A DNA stretch of 63,219 nt from Chitinophagaceae bacterium (GCA_903642275.1 CAHJWK010000009.1:1-63219); one strand, 5' to 3'. Numbered from the stretch's first letter, positions 52,608-62,413 are shown. Numbers and translations are program-made. Notes: generated by a model from the sequence alone, not told the origin.

Positions 52608-53423
52608 ATGCTAAGGAGTATTATTATCGCAGTCTTCATTGTTTTGTTTTTTATTGATTGCAATAACAACAATTCATCCACGCCGGTTGATATAAATGCG
52701 GTAACAAAAACGCCGCTTATTAATTACGCTGTTATTAATTCATTTCCGCACGATACAACTTTATTTACAGAAGGTTTGTTATTTCACAACGGGCAATTGT
52801 TTGAAAGCACAGGTTCGCCAGAAGAACTTCCCCGCACAAAATCATTAATAATAAAAAATGATTTGGCAACTGGTAAGTTTGATAAAGAAGTGGAGATTAA
52901 TAAAACAAAATATTTTGGTGAAGGAATATTTTTTTTCAACAATAAGCTATATGAACTTACCTATAAAAATCATGTATGTTTTGTATACGATGCAAATACT
53001 TTTAAGCTGCTTGACAGTGTTCATTACACAAATAATGAAGGCTGGAGTTTAACCTGCAATAAACAAATGATTAGGAGTGATGGCACTGATACACTAACAT
53101 ACATTAACCCGCAAAACTTTAAAAAAGTCAAAACATTAGAAGTAACAGATAACGGAACACCATTAAATAATCTAAACGAACTTGAGTATATAAACGGGTT
53201 TATTTATGCTGATGTTTGGAAAACAAACTTCATAGTAAAAATAGATACCACAAATGGCAATGTGGTTGGCAAACTTGACTTAACATCATTAGTTAACGAC
53301 GCACAAAATAAGAATCCAAAAGTGGATGTGTTAAATGGAATAGCGTATGATTCTGCAACAGATAAAATTTATGTAACCGGAAAATTATATAGCAATATTT
53401 ACGAGATAAGCTTTTCACATTAG
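52608..53423 (+). CDS. glutaminyl-peptide cyclotransferase
   Basis: A 271-residue beta-propeller protein. The lipobox-like FFIDC at residue ~19 makes it a probable lipoprotein. Family blocks are FPHDTTLFTEGLLFHNGQLF ESTG, KYFGEGIFFFNNKLY, NNLNELEYINGFIYADVW and VLNGIAYD. It cyclises N-terminal glutamine of peptides. It converges on serA with one base between. Confidence 0.88.
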   Translation: MLRSIIIAVFIVLFFIDCNNNNSSTPVDINAVTKTPLINYAVINSFPHDTTLFTEGLLFHNGQLFESTGSPEELPRTKSLIIKNDLATGKFDKEVEINKTKYFGEGIFFFNNKLYELTYKNHVCFVYDANTFKLLDSVHYTNNEGWSLTCNKQMIRSDGTDTLTYINPQNFKKVKTLEVTDNGTPLNNLNELEYINGFIYADVWKTNFIVKIDTTNGNVVGKLDLTSLVNDAQNKNPKVDVLNGIAYDSATDKIYVTGKLYSNIYEISFSH

Positions 53424-53424
53424 C

Positions 53425-54657
53425 TTAATACAACATTCTTACTTTAATGGTTCCTTTTACTTCTTTTAATAATTCAAGTGCTTGCTGGCTTAGTTCTTTA
53501 TCAACATCAAGTACTACATAACCAATCTCATCATTTGTTTTTAAATATTGTCCAAGTATGTTGATGTTATGATTTGAAAGTTGTGTGTTGATAGCGCTTA
53601 AAACACCGGGTACATTATTATGTATATGCAAAATGCGGTGAGCTTTCTCAACCGGTGGTAAACCGATTGCAGGCACTGTATGAGAACCGTTGGTGATGCC
53701 TTTTTCAAGATATTGAAACAGCTTGTTACTTACATCTTCGCCAATATTTTCCTGCGCTTCTTCGGTTGAACCACCGATATGCGGCGTAAGAATTACATTA
53801 CTTAATCCCTGCAATGGTGTTGAAAATTTATCACCGTTCTTTTCAGGCTCAACAGGAAAAACATCAATAGCAGCGCCGCTTAATAAACCATCCTGTAATG
53901 CTTTAGCCAAAGCAGGCAATTCAATCACCTCGCCACGTGCATAATTTATTAAAATAGCACCCTGCTTAAATTGTTTAATATTATTTTTACTGATGAGGTT
54001 TTTTGTCTGTTCTGTTTCAGGCACATGCAGCGTAACAATATCAGACAGAGACAATAACTCTTTTAAGTTTCTTGCAGCATGCGCATTACCTAAAGGCAAC
54101 TTCGTTTCAACATCATAAAAAATAACTTTCATTCCGAGGCTTTCTGCAAGCACACTTATTTGCGAACCAATATTTCCATAACCGATTATGCCAAGCGTTT
54201 TACCACGCAGTTCGTAACTGCCTTTTGCTTCCTTCATCCATAAACCTTCATGCGCTGCTTTATTTTTATCAGGTATGCGGCGAATTAAAATAATTGATAA
54301 GCCGATAATCAGCTCTGCAACACTTCTTGTATTGCTGTAAGGTGCATTAAAAACAGCAATGCCGGCATGTGTGGCAGCTTTCAAATCAACCTGGTTTACA
54401 CCAATGCAAAAGCAACCAATTGCCTGCAGTTTATTTGCAGCATTTAATACATTTTTGGTGATGTGTGTTTTTGAACGGATGCCCAGCAAATGCACATCTT
54501 TAATCTGCCTTATTAACTCTTCTTCTGATAAAGCACCGGTTATTTTTTTTACGTTGATGTAATCGTTGTTCTTAAAAAAAGCAACCGCTTTATCACTGAT
54601 GTTTTCAAGAAAAAGAATATTTATTTTTTCTTTTGGATAAGATGTTGGCTGGCTCAT
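53425..54657 (-). CDS. serA: D-3-phosphoglycerate dehydrogenase
   Basis: A 410-residue 2-hydroxyacid dehydrogenase. The NAD loop is LGIIGYGNIGSQ; the catalytic arginine and glutamate lie in NYARGEVIE and VEPEKNGD, and the histidine in LTPHIGGSTEEAQ. A C-terminal ACT domain (~residues 335-410, HIHNNVPGVLSAINTQL) is the usual serine-feedback site. Starts serine synthesis. Confidence 0.95.
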   Translation of the reverse strand: MSQPTSYPKEKINILFLENISDKAVAFFKNNDYINVKKITGALSEEELIRQIKDVHLLGIRSKTHITKNVLNAANKLQAIGCFCIGVNQVDLKAATHAGIAVFNAPYSNTRSVAELIIGLSIILIRRIPDKNKAAHEGLWMKEAKGSYELRGKTLGIIGYGNIGSQISVLAESLGMKVIFYDVETKLPLGNAHAARNLKELLSLSDIVTLHVPETEQTKNLISKNNIKQFKQGAILINYARGEVIELPALAKALQDGLLSGAAIDVFPVEPEKNGDKFSTPLQGLSNVILTPHIGGSTEEAQENIGEDVSNKLFQYLEKGITNGSHTVPAIGLPPVEKAHRILHIHNNVPGVLSAINTQLSNHNINILGQYLKTNDEIGYVVLDVDKELSQQALELLKEVKGTIKVRMLY

Positions 54658-54706
54658 AACGTGCGAAGAAATATTTAGTTAGCTGATAGAAATTATCCTT
54701 AACAAA

Positions 54707-54730
54707 AATCCCCCCGAAGCCGGAGGGATT
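54707..54730 (-). terminator. rho-independent terminator after rpmE2
   Basis: On the minus strand AATCCCTCCG, a GCTT loop, CGGGGGGATT and then TTTGTT. The stem has a single mismatch and sits 3 bp after the ribosomal protein stop codon. Confidence 0.75.
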
Positions 54731-54733
54731 GAA

Positions 54734-55024
54734 TTATTTGGTTTCTGTTGTTTCCGTATCTGGTTCTTTAACCGGTTCCTTTTTTGCGTAACGCTTACGA
54801 AACTTATCAATTCGCCCGGCAGTATCTACAAGCATGTTTTTACCTGTGTAAAAAGGATGCGAGGTATTTGAGATTTCCAGTTTGATTAATGGATATTCTT
54901 TGCCATCTTCCCACTGCGTCATTTCTTTTGATGAAGCTGTTGAACGGTTTAGGAATGTAGTTCCGTTACTCATGTCTTTAAACACAACCAGCTTATAATT
55001 TTTCGGATGAAGTTCTTTTTGCAT
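54734..55024 (-). CDS. rpmE2: 50S ribosomal protein L31, type B
   Basis: A 96-residue L31 with no cysteines, hence the zinc-independent type [40 protein letters not shown] and RIDKFRKRY are diagnostic. It has an acidic C-terminal extension ([13 protein letters not shown]). Confidence 0.95.
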   Translation of the reverse strand: MQKELHPKNYKLVVFKDMSNGTTFLNRSTASSKEMTQWEDGKEYPLIKLEISNTSHPFYTGKNMLVDTAGRIDKFRKRYAKKEPVKEPDTETTETK

Positions 55025-55121
55025 GTTTCAATTTTTAAATACGGTTTTTGCCGTATTGTTTTAAAGGAGCGCAAAGATAAGGGCAGTCAGCTTTTAAGCC
55101 AAATGTTTTCAATGCTTTATA

Positions 55122-56354
55122 TCACCTGAAAAAAAGATAGCCTATTAAAATTGCCGCAATTACGCCAATAAAATCTGCAACCATACCAACCCAAACGGCA
55201 TAACGCACCTTCTTAATACCAACGCTGCCAAAGTATAAAGCAACAATATAAAAAGTGGTATCAACAGAACCCTGGAACGTGCAGGCAAGCTTGCCAACAA
55301 AACTATCAGGCCCGTAGGTTTTCATCGTGTCAATCATCATTCCCCTGGCGCCGCTGCCGCTGAACGGCCGCATGATTGCTGTGGGCAACGCAGGCACAAA
55401 ATCAGTGTTAAACCCAAGCAATTGTATAACATAACTAATGCCGTTTGTAACATAACCCAATGCGCCGCTATCCCTGAAAACACGTATTGCAACCAGCATT
55501 CCAACGAGGTATGGTATTATTTTTATGATAACGTCCCAGCCGTTTTTTGCGCCTTCGATAAACGCATCAAATACAGAAACCCTTTTATAAACGCCGGCAA
55601 CTAAAATCCCTACTATCAGCAACAATAAAATAAGGCTGCCGGAGATGTTGCTGAACGTATTTCGCTGCGCATCACTTAATGTGTGCACATAAAAAAGTAA
55701 GATTGAAATAAGTGCTGCAATAGATAATATCCATCCAATCAAAACAAAATCCCATTTTAATTTTTGTTTGAACGAAACAATGATGATTGAGAGCATTGTT
55801 GTAACAACCGTTGCCGCAACACAGGGAATAAATATGCTGGTTGCCTGGTGCGAACCCGCCGCCAAACGATATGTAATAATAGATAATGGAATTATTGTTA
55901 AGCCGCTTGTATGCAACACCAGAAACATTATTTGCGCATTACTTGCGGTTTCTTTATTTGGATTGAGGGATTGCAAACTCTGCATGGCTTTTAAGCCAAA
56001 CGGCGTGGCTGCGTTATCAAGGCCAAGCATGTTTGCGCTGAAGTTCATTACCATTTCACCCATTGCGGGGTGGCCTTCGGGCACTTCAGGAAATAATCTT
56101 TTCATAAACGGGTTCAGCCAGCGTGCAAGCTTTCTTATGGCGCCTGCTTTTTCGGCAATGTTCATCAACCCCAAAAAAAATATCAGGGTGCCGGCAAGCG
56201 GGAAAGCAACATCGGTAACAGAAGTTTTTGCAGCATCAAAAATGCCATCGGTCAACGTTTTAAAAATCGTTGGATCACCCAAAAAAATAGATTTGATTAC
56301 GGCGATGATTAACGCGATGATGAAAAACGCAACAAACACGATGTTTAAAGCCAT
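55122..56354 (-). CDS. fused SpmA/SpmB-like nucleoside-recognition (Gate) domain membrane protein
   Basis: A 410-residue membrane protein made of two Gate domains. The first resembles SpmA (GLMNIAEKAGAIRKLARWLN and LGLDNAATPFGLKAM) and the second SpmB (GWDVIIKIIPYLVGMLVAIR, IMRPFSGSGARGMMID). The B. subtilis proteins act in spore maturation; non-sporulating Bacteroidota carry the fusion with unknown function, probably transport. Confidence 0.88.
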   Translation of the reverse strand: MALNIVFVAFFIIALIIAVIKSIFLGDPTIFKTLTDGIFDAAKTSVTDVAFPLAGTLIFFLGLMNIAEKAGAIRKLARWLNPFMKRLFPEVPEGHPAMGEMVMNFSANMLGLDNAATPFGLKAMQSLQSLNPNKETASNAQIMFLVLHTSGLTIIPLSIITYRLAAGSHQATSIFIPCVAATVVTTMLSIIIVSFKQKLKWDFVLIGWILSIAALISILLFYVHTLSDAQRNTFSNISGSLILLLLIVGILVAGVYKRVSVFDAFIEGAKNGWDVIIKIIPYLVGMLVAIRVFRDSGALGYVTNGISYVIQLLGFNTDFVPALPTAIMRPFSGSGARGMMIDTMKTYGPDSFVGKLACTFQGSVDTTFYIVALYFGSVGIKKVRYAVWVGMVADFIGVIAAILIGYLFFR

Positions 56355-56365
56355 GCGGGAAAATT

Positions 56366-56430
56366 AAGAATGAATAATGAATAATTATGAATGAATAATG
56401 AACAGTGAATAATGAACAATAACGAATGAT
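56366..56430. repeat. AT-rich GAATAATGA simple repeat
   Basis: Variants of GAATGAATAATGAA and GAATAATGAACA occur several times in a row between the SpmAB-like gene and the tandem repeat. A similar stretch (TTCATAATTTATAATTCATA) lies between hucS and hucL at 46592-46625. Confidence 0.6.
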
Positions 56431-56522
56431 TACTTTTGCCGCCTTTAAGAAAACGGCATTGTAACAAGTGCTTTAACGGAAGTTTAAATGGCTTTGACAG
56501 AGCTACAGATGCCTTTGACACA

Positions 56523-56753
56523 GTGTCAATGAGGTCTAAGGATGCGCCGAAGAGGTCTGAGGATGTGTCAAAGAGGTCTCATGAAGTGTCAAAGAGGTTT
56601 GAAGGAGTGTCAAAGCGGTCTGGAGATGTGCCGAAGAGGTCTGATGGAGCGTCAAAGAGGTCTGAGGATGCGTCAAAGCGGTCTGGAGATGTGCCGAAAC
56701 GGTCTGATGATGTGCCAAAGCGGTTTGAAGAAGTGTCAAAGCGGTTTGATTTA
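56523..56753. repeat. 11-unit 21-bp tandem repeat upstream of ychF
   Basis: Eleven units of exactly 21 bp, such as GTGTCAAAGAGGTCTGAGG plus AT, with variable positions (TC/CC, AGAG/AGCG, TCT/TTT). It ends 27 bp before the ychF ATG, and two degenerate units precede it. Since 21 is a multiple of three and the unit lacks stops, several frames are open; one spells V-S-K-R-S-x-D heptads. I treat it as a minisatellite in the ychF leader. Confidence 0.85.
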
Positions 56754-56780
56754 ATAAAATATCAATCAAAATAAAAAATA

Positions 56781-57878
56781 ATGGCTTTACAGGCAGGAAT
56801 TGTTGGATTACCGAATGTTGGAAAATCAACCTTGTTTAACGCATTGAGCAACGCAAAAGCGCAGGCAGCGAACTTTCCGTTCTGCACCATTGAACCAAAT
56901 GTCGGCGTGATAACAGTGCCGGACGACAGGTTAAGTGAGCTTGAAAAATTAGTGCATCCGCAAAAAGTTGTGCCCGCAACAGTGGAGATTGTTGACATTG
57001 CGGGTCTCGTAAAAGGTGCCAGCAAAGGCGAAGGTTTGGGCAACCAGTTTTTGGGAAACATCAGGAGTACGGATGCCATTATTCATGTGTTGCGTTGCTT
57101 TGATGATGACAATGTAATTCATGTTGATGGCAGCGTAAATCCTGTTCGCGATAAAGAAATTATTGATACGGAATTGCAGTTGAAAGATCTGGATACGCTT
57201 GATAAGAAGATATCAAAATCAGAAAAAAATGCAAGGACGGATAAAGACGCTGCTGCCGGTTTGGAAACTTTAAGAGCGTTAAAGGCGCATCTTGAACAAG
57301 GCAAAAATGCAAGGGCTTTTGAAGTGAATGAAAAAGATAAAGCGAAGCATATTGATGATTTGTTTTTGCTTACAATTAAGCCCGTGATTTATGTGTGTAA
57401 TGTGGATGAGCAGTCTGTAATTAACGGCAACAAACACACGGCTGCTGTAAAGGAAAATGTGCAGCATGAGAACGCGGAAATACTTTTTATAAGCGCTGAA
57501 ATTGAAAGCGAAATTGCGGCGATGGATAATTATGACGACCGCAAAATGTTTTTAGAAGATCTGGGCTTGAAGGAAAGCGGCGTGGTACGGTTGATACGCT
57601 CAACCTATCATTTATTAAATCTTGCGACATACTTTACCGCCGGTGAACAGGAAGTAAGGGCCTGGACGATTCATAAAGGCATGTTTGCGCCGCAGGCTGC
57701 CGGTGTTATTCATACTGATTTTGAAAAAGGATTTATTCGTGCAGAAGTTATAAAGTACGATGATTATTTAAAGTATAAAACAGAAGCTGCCTGCCGTGAA
57801 GTTGGAAAATTATCAATACAGGGAAAAGACTATTTGGTGGAAGATGGAGACATCATGCATTTCAGGTTTAATGTGTAA
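56781..57878 (+). CDS. ychF: redox-regulated ATPase YchF
   Basis: A 365-residue Obg-related P-loop NTPase. G1 is GLPNVGKSTLFNALS, G3 DIAGLVKGASKGEG, and the specificity motif is N-V-D-E instead of NKxD, which favours ATP. A coiled-coil middle and C-terminal TGS domain (LATYFTAGEQEVRAWTIHKG) are present. It acts at the ribosome. Its leader contains the 21-bp repeats. Confidence 0.96.
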   Translation: MALQAGIVGLPNVGKSTLFNALSNAKAQAANFPFCTIEPNVGVITVPDDRLSELEKLVHPQKVVPATVEIVDIAGLVKGASKGEGLGNQFLGNIRSTDAIIHVLRCFDDDNVIHVDGSVNPVRDKEIIDTELQLKDLDTLDKKISKSEKNARTDKDAAAGLETLRALKAHLEQGKNARAFEVNEKDKAKHIDDLFLLTIKPVIYVCNVDEQSVINGNKHTAAVKENVQHENAEILFISAEIESEIAAMDNYDDRKMFLEDLGLKESGVVRLIRSTYHLLNLATYFTAGEQEVRAWTIHKGMFAPQAAGVIHTDFEKGFIRAEVIKYDDYLKYKTEAACREVGKLSIQGKDYLVEDGDIMHFRFNV

Positions 57879-58406
57879 TCAGAAACTGAAAGTTTTATTA
57901 AGCAGCTTACTAATGAACTTTGCTTTTTGTTTTTTAGGTTCTGCGTATTTTCCATCTTTTAAATAATAACAAAGAACTGTTTTATCAGATGGTTCAATAA
58001 TAAAATATTCCTTTACACCAAATTCAGCGTATACTGCTTTCTTTTTAATAAGATCAGCATTTTTATTGGAAGGAGAAAGTATTTCAACAATTAAGTCAGG
58101 CGCACCGTATATACCATCTTTTTTTATCAGGTGTTTATTATCATTACTTATAAAAAAAACATCAGGCTGTACAGCATTTTTATCTCCTAAATAAACATCA
58201 ACCGGGGCATAAATTGCTTCGCCTAAATTATTTTGCATAGCATGTGCATCAAGCTGGCGGAAGATTTCCCTAGCAATTGAAAAATGATCAAAAGTTGGTG
58301 AAGGACTCATATAAAATTGATTTTGTATAACCTGTATTGGCGTTCCTTCAGGCAATAAACGATACACATCTACAAGTGTTTGAGGTTTGCGCATTAATAC
58401 TGACAT
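57879..58406 (-). CDS. Uma2-family (DUF820) endonuclease-like protein
   Basis: A 175-residue protein of the restriction-endonuclease-like fold. PDLIVEILSPSNKNADLIKK and KKAVYAEFGVKEYFIIEPSD are the diagnostic blocks. The biological role of Uma2 proteins is unknown. It is convergent with ychF, with no intergenic base. Confidence 0.88.
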   Translation of the reverse strand: MSVLMRKPQTLVDVYRLLPEGTPIQVIQNQFYMSPSPTFDHFSIAREIFRQLDAHAMQNNLGEAIYAPVDVYLGDKNAVQPDVFFISNDNKHLIKKDGIYGAPDLIVEILSPSNKNADLIKKKAVYAEFGVKEYFIIEPSDKTVLCYYLKDGKYAEPKKQKAKFISKLLNKTFSF

Positions 58407-58431
58407 ACTTCAAAATTAATAATTTAAAATA

Positions 58432-59397
58432 TTATGCCTTCTCCAAATTAAACAGGCTGTCAACAAATTCATGTTTGTCAAACACAAGAAGGTCATCCAT
58501 CTTTTCGCCAACACCAATATATTTTACAGGTATTTTAAATTGATTTGCAATTGCCAGTACAACTCCGCCTTTTGCTGTACCATCAAGCTTTGTTATGGCG
58601 ATTGATGTAACATCTGTAGCTGCTGTAAAATGTTTTGCCTGTTCCAATGCATTCTGGCCTGTTGAACCATCAAGCACTAACAACACTTCATGTGGTGCAT
58701 CAGGAATGAACTTTTGGATAACACGTTTTATTTTAGAAAGCTCATCCATCAAATGCAATTTATTATGCAAGCGACCGGCAGTGTCAATAATAACAACGTC
58801 AGATTTTTTTGCAACAGCACTTTGTACAGCATCAAACGCAACTGCTGCAGGGTCGCTGCCCATCGGTTGTTTTACAATTGGTACACCAACTCTTTCGCTC
58901 CAAATAGTAAGCTGTTCAACGGCAGCCGCACGAAATGTATCAGCGGCACCGAGCAAAACATTTTTACCAGCCTTTTTATAATTATGCGCAAGCTTTCCAA
59001 TGGTTGTTGTTTTGCCAACTCCATTTACACCAACTACTAAAAGCACATAAGGTTTTTTGTCGTCAGGAAGATTAAATTCTTTGTATAAATCTTCCGGTGA
59101 ATCAGTTAAGATATTTTGAATTTCGCTTTGCAGCAAACGATTTAAATTTGAAGTATTAATGTATTTATCTTTTGCAACACGTTGTTCAATGCGATTAATG
59201 ATTTCTATAGTTGTATCAATGCCAACATCAGCGCTCACCAACGCATCTTCAAGGTTATCCAATACTTCTTCATCAACGGTACTTTTGCCTGCAATGGCTT
59301 TGGTAACTTTTTCAAAGAAACCAACCTTGGTTTTTTGCAACCCTTCATCTAAACTTTCTTTTTCTTTTTTACCGAATAGCTTATTAAATAAACCCAT
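58432..59397 (-). CDS. ftsY: signal recognition particle receptor FtsY
   Basis: A 321-residue SRP receptor, NG domain only with a short N-terminus. GTPase motifs are GVNGVGKTTTIGKLA, DTFRAAA, DTAGRLHNK and TKLDGTAKGG. It lacks the long acidic A domain of E. coli FtsY, as is normal in this phylum. The rRNA/ribosomal context is absent here. Confidence 0.96.
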   Translation of the reverse strand: MGLFNKLFGKKEKESLDEGLQKTKVGFFEKVTKAIAGKSTVDEEVLDNLEDALVSADVGIDTTIEIINRIEQRVAKDKYINTSNLNRLLQSEIQNILTDSPEDLYKEFNLPDDKKPYVLLVVGVNGVGKTTTIGKLAHNYKKAGKNVLLGAADTFRAAAVEQLTIWSERVGVPIVKQPMGSDPAAVAFDAVQSAVAKKSDVVIIDTAGRLHNKLHLMDELSKIKRVIQKFIPDAPHEVLLVLDGSTGQNALEQAKHFTAATDVTSIAITKLDGTAKGGVVLAIANQFKIPVKYIGVGEKMDDLLVFDKHEFVDSLFNLEKA

Positions 59398-59442
59398 GAA
59401 TATTTATTGAAATTGATTGTACCTGTTGCTATTTACTTTTGT

Positions 59443-59880
59443 TTAAATGTTCAATATCATTTTATCTTTAAATCTACCTGCCGCTTCTTTTGCTTTTATT
59501 AAATGATTTATATGAATGTATTTTACTTCAATTTTATTTTGAATGAATGTTTTGCAAAGCGGGTAAGCTTCTTCAAACGTTATTCCTTTTAATTGATTTA
59601 AAATTTCTATACGATTTGGTTCTTTGCCAATACCCCAAACATCAACTTCATTTCCTAAGAAATCTTTTTCAGTAAATATTGATGCCCCAAAAATTGAATA
59701 GGCCTTTTTTAATTTTTGATAATTAAGTGAAGTTTTATCTATCCAAACATCCATATCTCCTGTTGTTCTGGTATGACCATGTAAGATTACTGCATAACCT
59801 CCAACAAGAATATATTCAACATGAGCTTTATTAAGCGCATCAATAAAATCTAAAAAATCCTGATTAAATAAATCAGCCAT
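59443..59880 (-). CDS. nucleotidyltransferase-fold protein (DUF6036-like)
   Basis: About 145 residues from the ATG at 59880 (MADLFNQDFLDFIDALNKAH). VEYILVGGYAVILHGHTRTTGDMDVWID has the GG...T-x-D-x-D pattern of minimal nucleotidyltransferases. It overlaps a 69-aa gene by 8 bp. Such pairs can be toxin-antitoxin-like, but this one is unproven. Confidence 0.75.
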   Translation of the reverse strand: MADLFNQDFLDFIDALNKAHVEYILVGGYAVILHGHTRTTGDMDVWIDKTSLNYQKLKKAYSIFGASIFTEKDFLGNEVDVWGIGKEPNRIEILNQLKGITFEEAYPLCKTFIQNKIEVKYIHINHLIKAKEAAGRFKDKMILNI

Positions 59881-60082
59881 CAGAAAATTTTCTATGGTCT
59901 GTAATAGTACGGTCAACTTTTGTATCTGGCGTTACACCGTATAATTGATTGATAAGAAAACAAGCTGCATTTAATCTTTCATCTTCAGTTCTATCAAGCC
60001 AGTAAGTTGTATGATCATCAGCTTCTTCAAAGCACATTTTTGTAACATAAGTCCTGTCTAATTTATATTGTTCATTGGTCAT
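59873..60082 (-). CDS. small partner protein of the nucleotidyltransferase
   Basis: A 69-residue protein (MTNEQYKLDRTYVTKMCFEE; HTTYWLDRTEDERLNAACFL). It resembles small proteins found directly before DUF6036-type nucleotidyltransferases. Eight-base overlap suggests coupled translation. Function unknown; it might neutralise or guide its partner. Confidence 0.65.
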   Translation of the reverse strand: MTNEQYKLDRTYVTKMCFEEADDHTTYWLDRTEDERLNAACFLINQLYGVTPDTKVDRTITDHRKFSDG

Positions 60083-60093
60083 TGTCCTATCAA

Positions 60094-61305
60094 TTATTTA
60101 CGAGAAAGAATTTTATGACCCATCTTGTCACGCTTGGTAGTTAAGTATTTTTCATTATGCTCGTTCGGTTTTATTTCGATTGGAACGATGTCAACTATTT
60201 CTAAACCATATCCACTTAAGCCTGCACGCTTCTTCGGATTGTTGCTCATTAATTTTAATTTTGTTACACCAAGATAACGCAATATTTGTGCACCAACCCC
60301 GTAATCGCGTTCATCCATACCAAAACCTAAATGCAGATTAGCTTCAACTGTATCCATGCCTTGTTCCTGTAATTTATATGCACGCAGTTTATTCATTAAA
60401 CCAATGCCGCGACCCTCCTGGTTCATATATAAAATCAAACCTTTGCCTTCAGTTTCTACCATCTGCATGGCTTTGTGTAACTGCTCACCGCAATCACAAC
60501 GAAAGCTGCCTAAAATATCACCTGTAAAACAACTTGAGTGTACTCGGGTAAGTACCGGCTCATCTTTTTGCCATTCACCTTTAATTAAAGCCAGATGTTC
60601 GCCGCCTGTTGTTTTTTCTTTGAAAGCAATCAATTTAAAATTGCCGTATTTAGTTGGCATTTCAACACGTGTTATTTCTTCAATTAATGAATCGGTTTTT
60701 AAACGGTATTCAATCAAATCTTTTATCGAAACGATTTTCAAATCAAACTTATCAGCAATTTTTCTAAGCTCCGGCAAACGCGCCATTGTTCCATCTTCAT
60801 TCATAATTTCAATTAACACACCAACGGATTCAAAACCTGCAAGTCGAGCTAAATCAACAGTTGCTTCAGTATGGCCTGCTCTTCTTAATACACCACCTTT
60901 TTTTGCACGCAACGGAAATATGTGTCCGGGCCTTCCTAAATCTTCAGGCTTTGTTTCAGGATTAATTAAAGCCTGAATTGTTGCTGCACGATCATGTGCA
61001 CTAATGCCGGTTGTACATCCGTGGCCAATCAGATCAACACTAACTGTAAATGGTGTTTCATGCAAAGCTGTATTGTTTGTTACCATCAGATCCAGCTTTA
61101 ATTCATCAGCACGTTCTTCATTCATCGGTACACAAATCAAACCGCGGCCTTCACGGCTCATAAAGTTTATTACCTCTGGTGTTATGTTTTTTGCAGCTGT
61201 AATAAAATCGCCTTCATTTTCGCGGTCTTCATCATCAACAACAATAACCAATTTGCCAAATTTTATATCTTTTATTGCACTCTCTATCGTATTCAACATA
61301 TACAA
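60094..61305 (-). CDS. ribBA: bifunctional 3,4-DHBP synthase / GTP cyclohydrolase II
   Basis: A 403-residue riboflavin enzyme. The N-terminal RibB half has [17 protein letters not shown] and a HVFPL-type block ([22 protein letters not shown]). The C-terminal RibA half starts near residue 205 and has [20 protein letters not shown] (zinc cysteines) and NQEGRGIGL. No FMN riboswitch is evident in the 100-bp leader. Confidence 0.96.
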   Translation of the reverse strand: MYMLNTIESAIKDIKFGKLVIVVDDEDRENEGDFITAAKNITPEVINFMSREGRGLICVPMNEERADELKLDLMVTNNTALHETPFTVSVDLIGHGCTTGISAHDRAATIQALINPETKPEDLGRPGHIFPLRAKKGGVLRRAGHTEATVDLARLAGFESVGVLIEIMNEDGTMARLPELRKIADKFDLKIVSIKDLIEYRLKTDSLIEEITRVEMPTKYGNFKLIAFKEKTTGGEHLALIKGEWQKDEPVLTRVHSSCFTGDILGSFRCDCGEQLHKAMQMVETEGKGLILYMNQEGRGIGLMNKLRAYKLQEQGMDTVEANLHLGFGMDERDYGVGAQILRYLGVTKLKLMSNNPKKRAGLSGYGLEIVDIVPIEIKPNEHNEKYLTTKRDKMGHKILSRK

Positions 61306-61351
61306 AATTTACTGCAAAGGTACAACAGAGTTTGGCTTGCTATAAAAAGCA

Positions 61352-61373
61352 AAGCCTGCACAATGACAGGCTT
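61352..61373 (-). terminator. terminator after the CsgG-like gene
   Basis: On the minus strand AAGCCTG, an 8-nt loop, CAGGCTT, then TGCTTTTTA. The hairpin lies 33 bp after the stop codon. Confidence 0.7.
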
Positions 61374-61405
61374 AACATTATTACGATATAAATTAGTAAA
61401 GTTTA

Positions 61406-62413
61406 TTATTTTACTTTAAAACTTGCACCATCTTTTGACATGCCGGAAACAGAGAGTTTTGAAGCAACACCTGAAGCCATTAACGCATCAATAGTTTGCT
61501 TGAGCTTGGTTGTTTGTGTTACCACAACATTTGCTACATTATCGCTGAAATCATCGCTGTTTACATCACTTACCCCCTGCGTTTTTTGCAGCGCAGCAGT
61601 TACTGCATTCAGTGTGTTATAATCAATATTATTAAATGTGAGTGTATATTGAGAGGCGCCATCAGGAACACTGTTTGCAGGCATGCTTACTTTGTCTTTC
61701 ATGCTTGCTATATATTCAGCAGCCTGAATTATGCAATCTTCTACAGCATCCTGCACAGCAGGATTAGAAAAAACAGTACTCATTGCACTTATACTTCCAA
61801 AACTACCTGGGGCACCAAGACCTACAGATAGACCACCACCAGTTTTCTTTTCTACATTGAATGATTTAATTACGATATCTTCTCTTGTTTCCGGATCAAC
61901 CATTCGTATAATAATTCCTACTTTAGAGTGATAAGAATTTTTGTGCAATAGTGTAACTCCAACAGCGCCTGAGCTTTGTTCAAATTCGGTTACTTCTCCC
62001 TGCACAATAACATTAGCACCAAGCATCTTACCTTTTGCAACTTTACTTTTACTGCTGGTATTGCCGGAATTTTGCTGGTAATTTAATTCATCCTGTACAT
62101 CACTCATATTGGCAAGACGTTCCAACACTCTATAACATTGTACATTTTGTAAAGCGTTTGTAAGCATTGTTGCAAGGTTGTCGCCAAACTGGTCTTTAGG
62201 TGCATTTGGTGCTGTTAGCTTAAAATTAGCTACAGTTAATCTTGGCTTTTTATCCTGCGCAAGATCCGGACAAACAGGTTTTATGTCTTCAATAGTCACC
62301 TTGTCTTTGTTCTTATCTGCTTTGATATCTTTATCCTGCGCACAAAGCGACAAACTGTTTGTAACAATTACTGCAATAAGTATTGCAATTGAATTTTGGT
62401 AACGAAGTTTCAT
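61406..62413 (-). CDS. CsgG-like exported protein
   Basis: A 335-residue protein with a signal peptide ending near LCAQ. The middle resembles CsgG-family domains: PRLTVANFKLTAPNAPKDQF, YRVLERLANMSDVQDEL, ANVIVQGEVTEFEQSS, VDPETREDIVIKSF. The C-terminal 80 residues (LTFNNIDYNTLNAVTAALQK) form a second, ACT/BON-like alpha-beta unit. No lipobox cysteine directly follows the signal. Role unknown; curli-type secretion partners are absent. Confidence 0.75.
   Translation of the reverse strand: MKLRYQNSIAILIAVIVTNSLSLCAQDKDIKADKNKDKVTIEDIKPVCPDLAQDKKPRLTVANFKLTAPNAPKDQFGDNLATMLTNALQNVQCYRVLERLANMSDVQDELNYQQNSGNTSSKSKVAKGKMLGANVIVQGEVTEFEQSSGAVGVTLLHKNSYHSKVGIIIRMVDPETREDIVIKSFNVEKKTGGGLSVGLGAPGSFGSISAMSTVFSNPAVQDAVEDCIIQAAEYIASMKDKVSMPANSVPDGASQYTLTFNNIDYNTLNAVTAALQKTQGVSDVNSDDFSDNVANVVVTQTTKLKQTIDALMASGVASKLSVSGMSKDGASFKVK

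Noticed and set aside
56536-56829. Proteins encoded on either strand of the 21-bp repeat
   Set aside because: Frames stay open only because the 21-bp unit has no stops; no start context or family supports them. The peptide-coding option is kept only as a question.
61306-61405. FMN riboswitch before ribBA
   Set aside because: ribBA is read on the minus strand from 61305 and the leader has no FMN-element core; the visible hairpin is the terminator of the CsgG-like gene.
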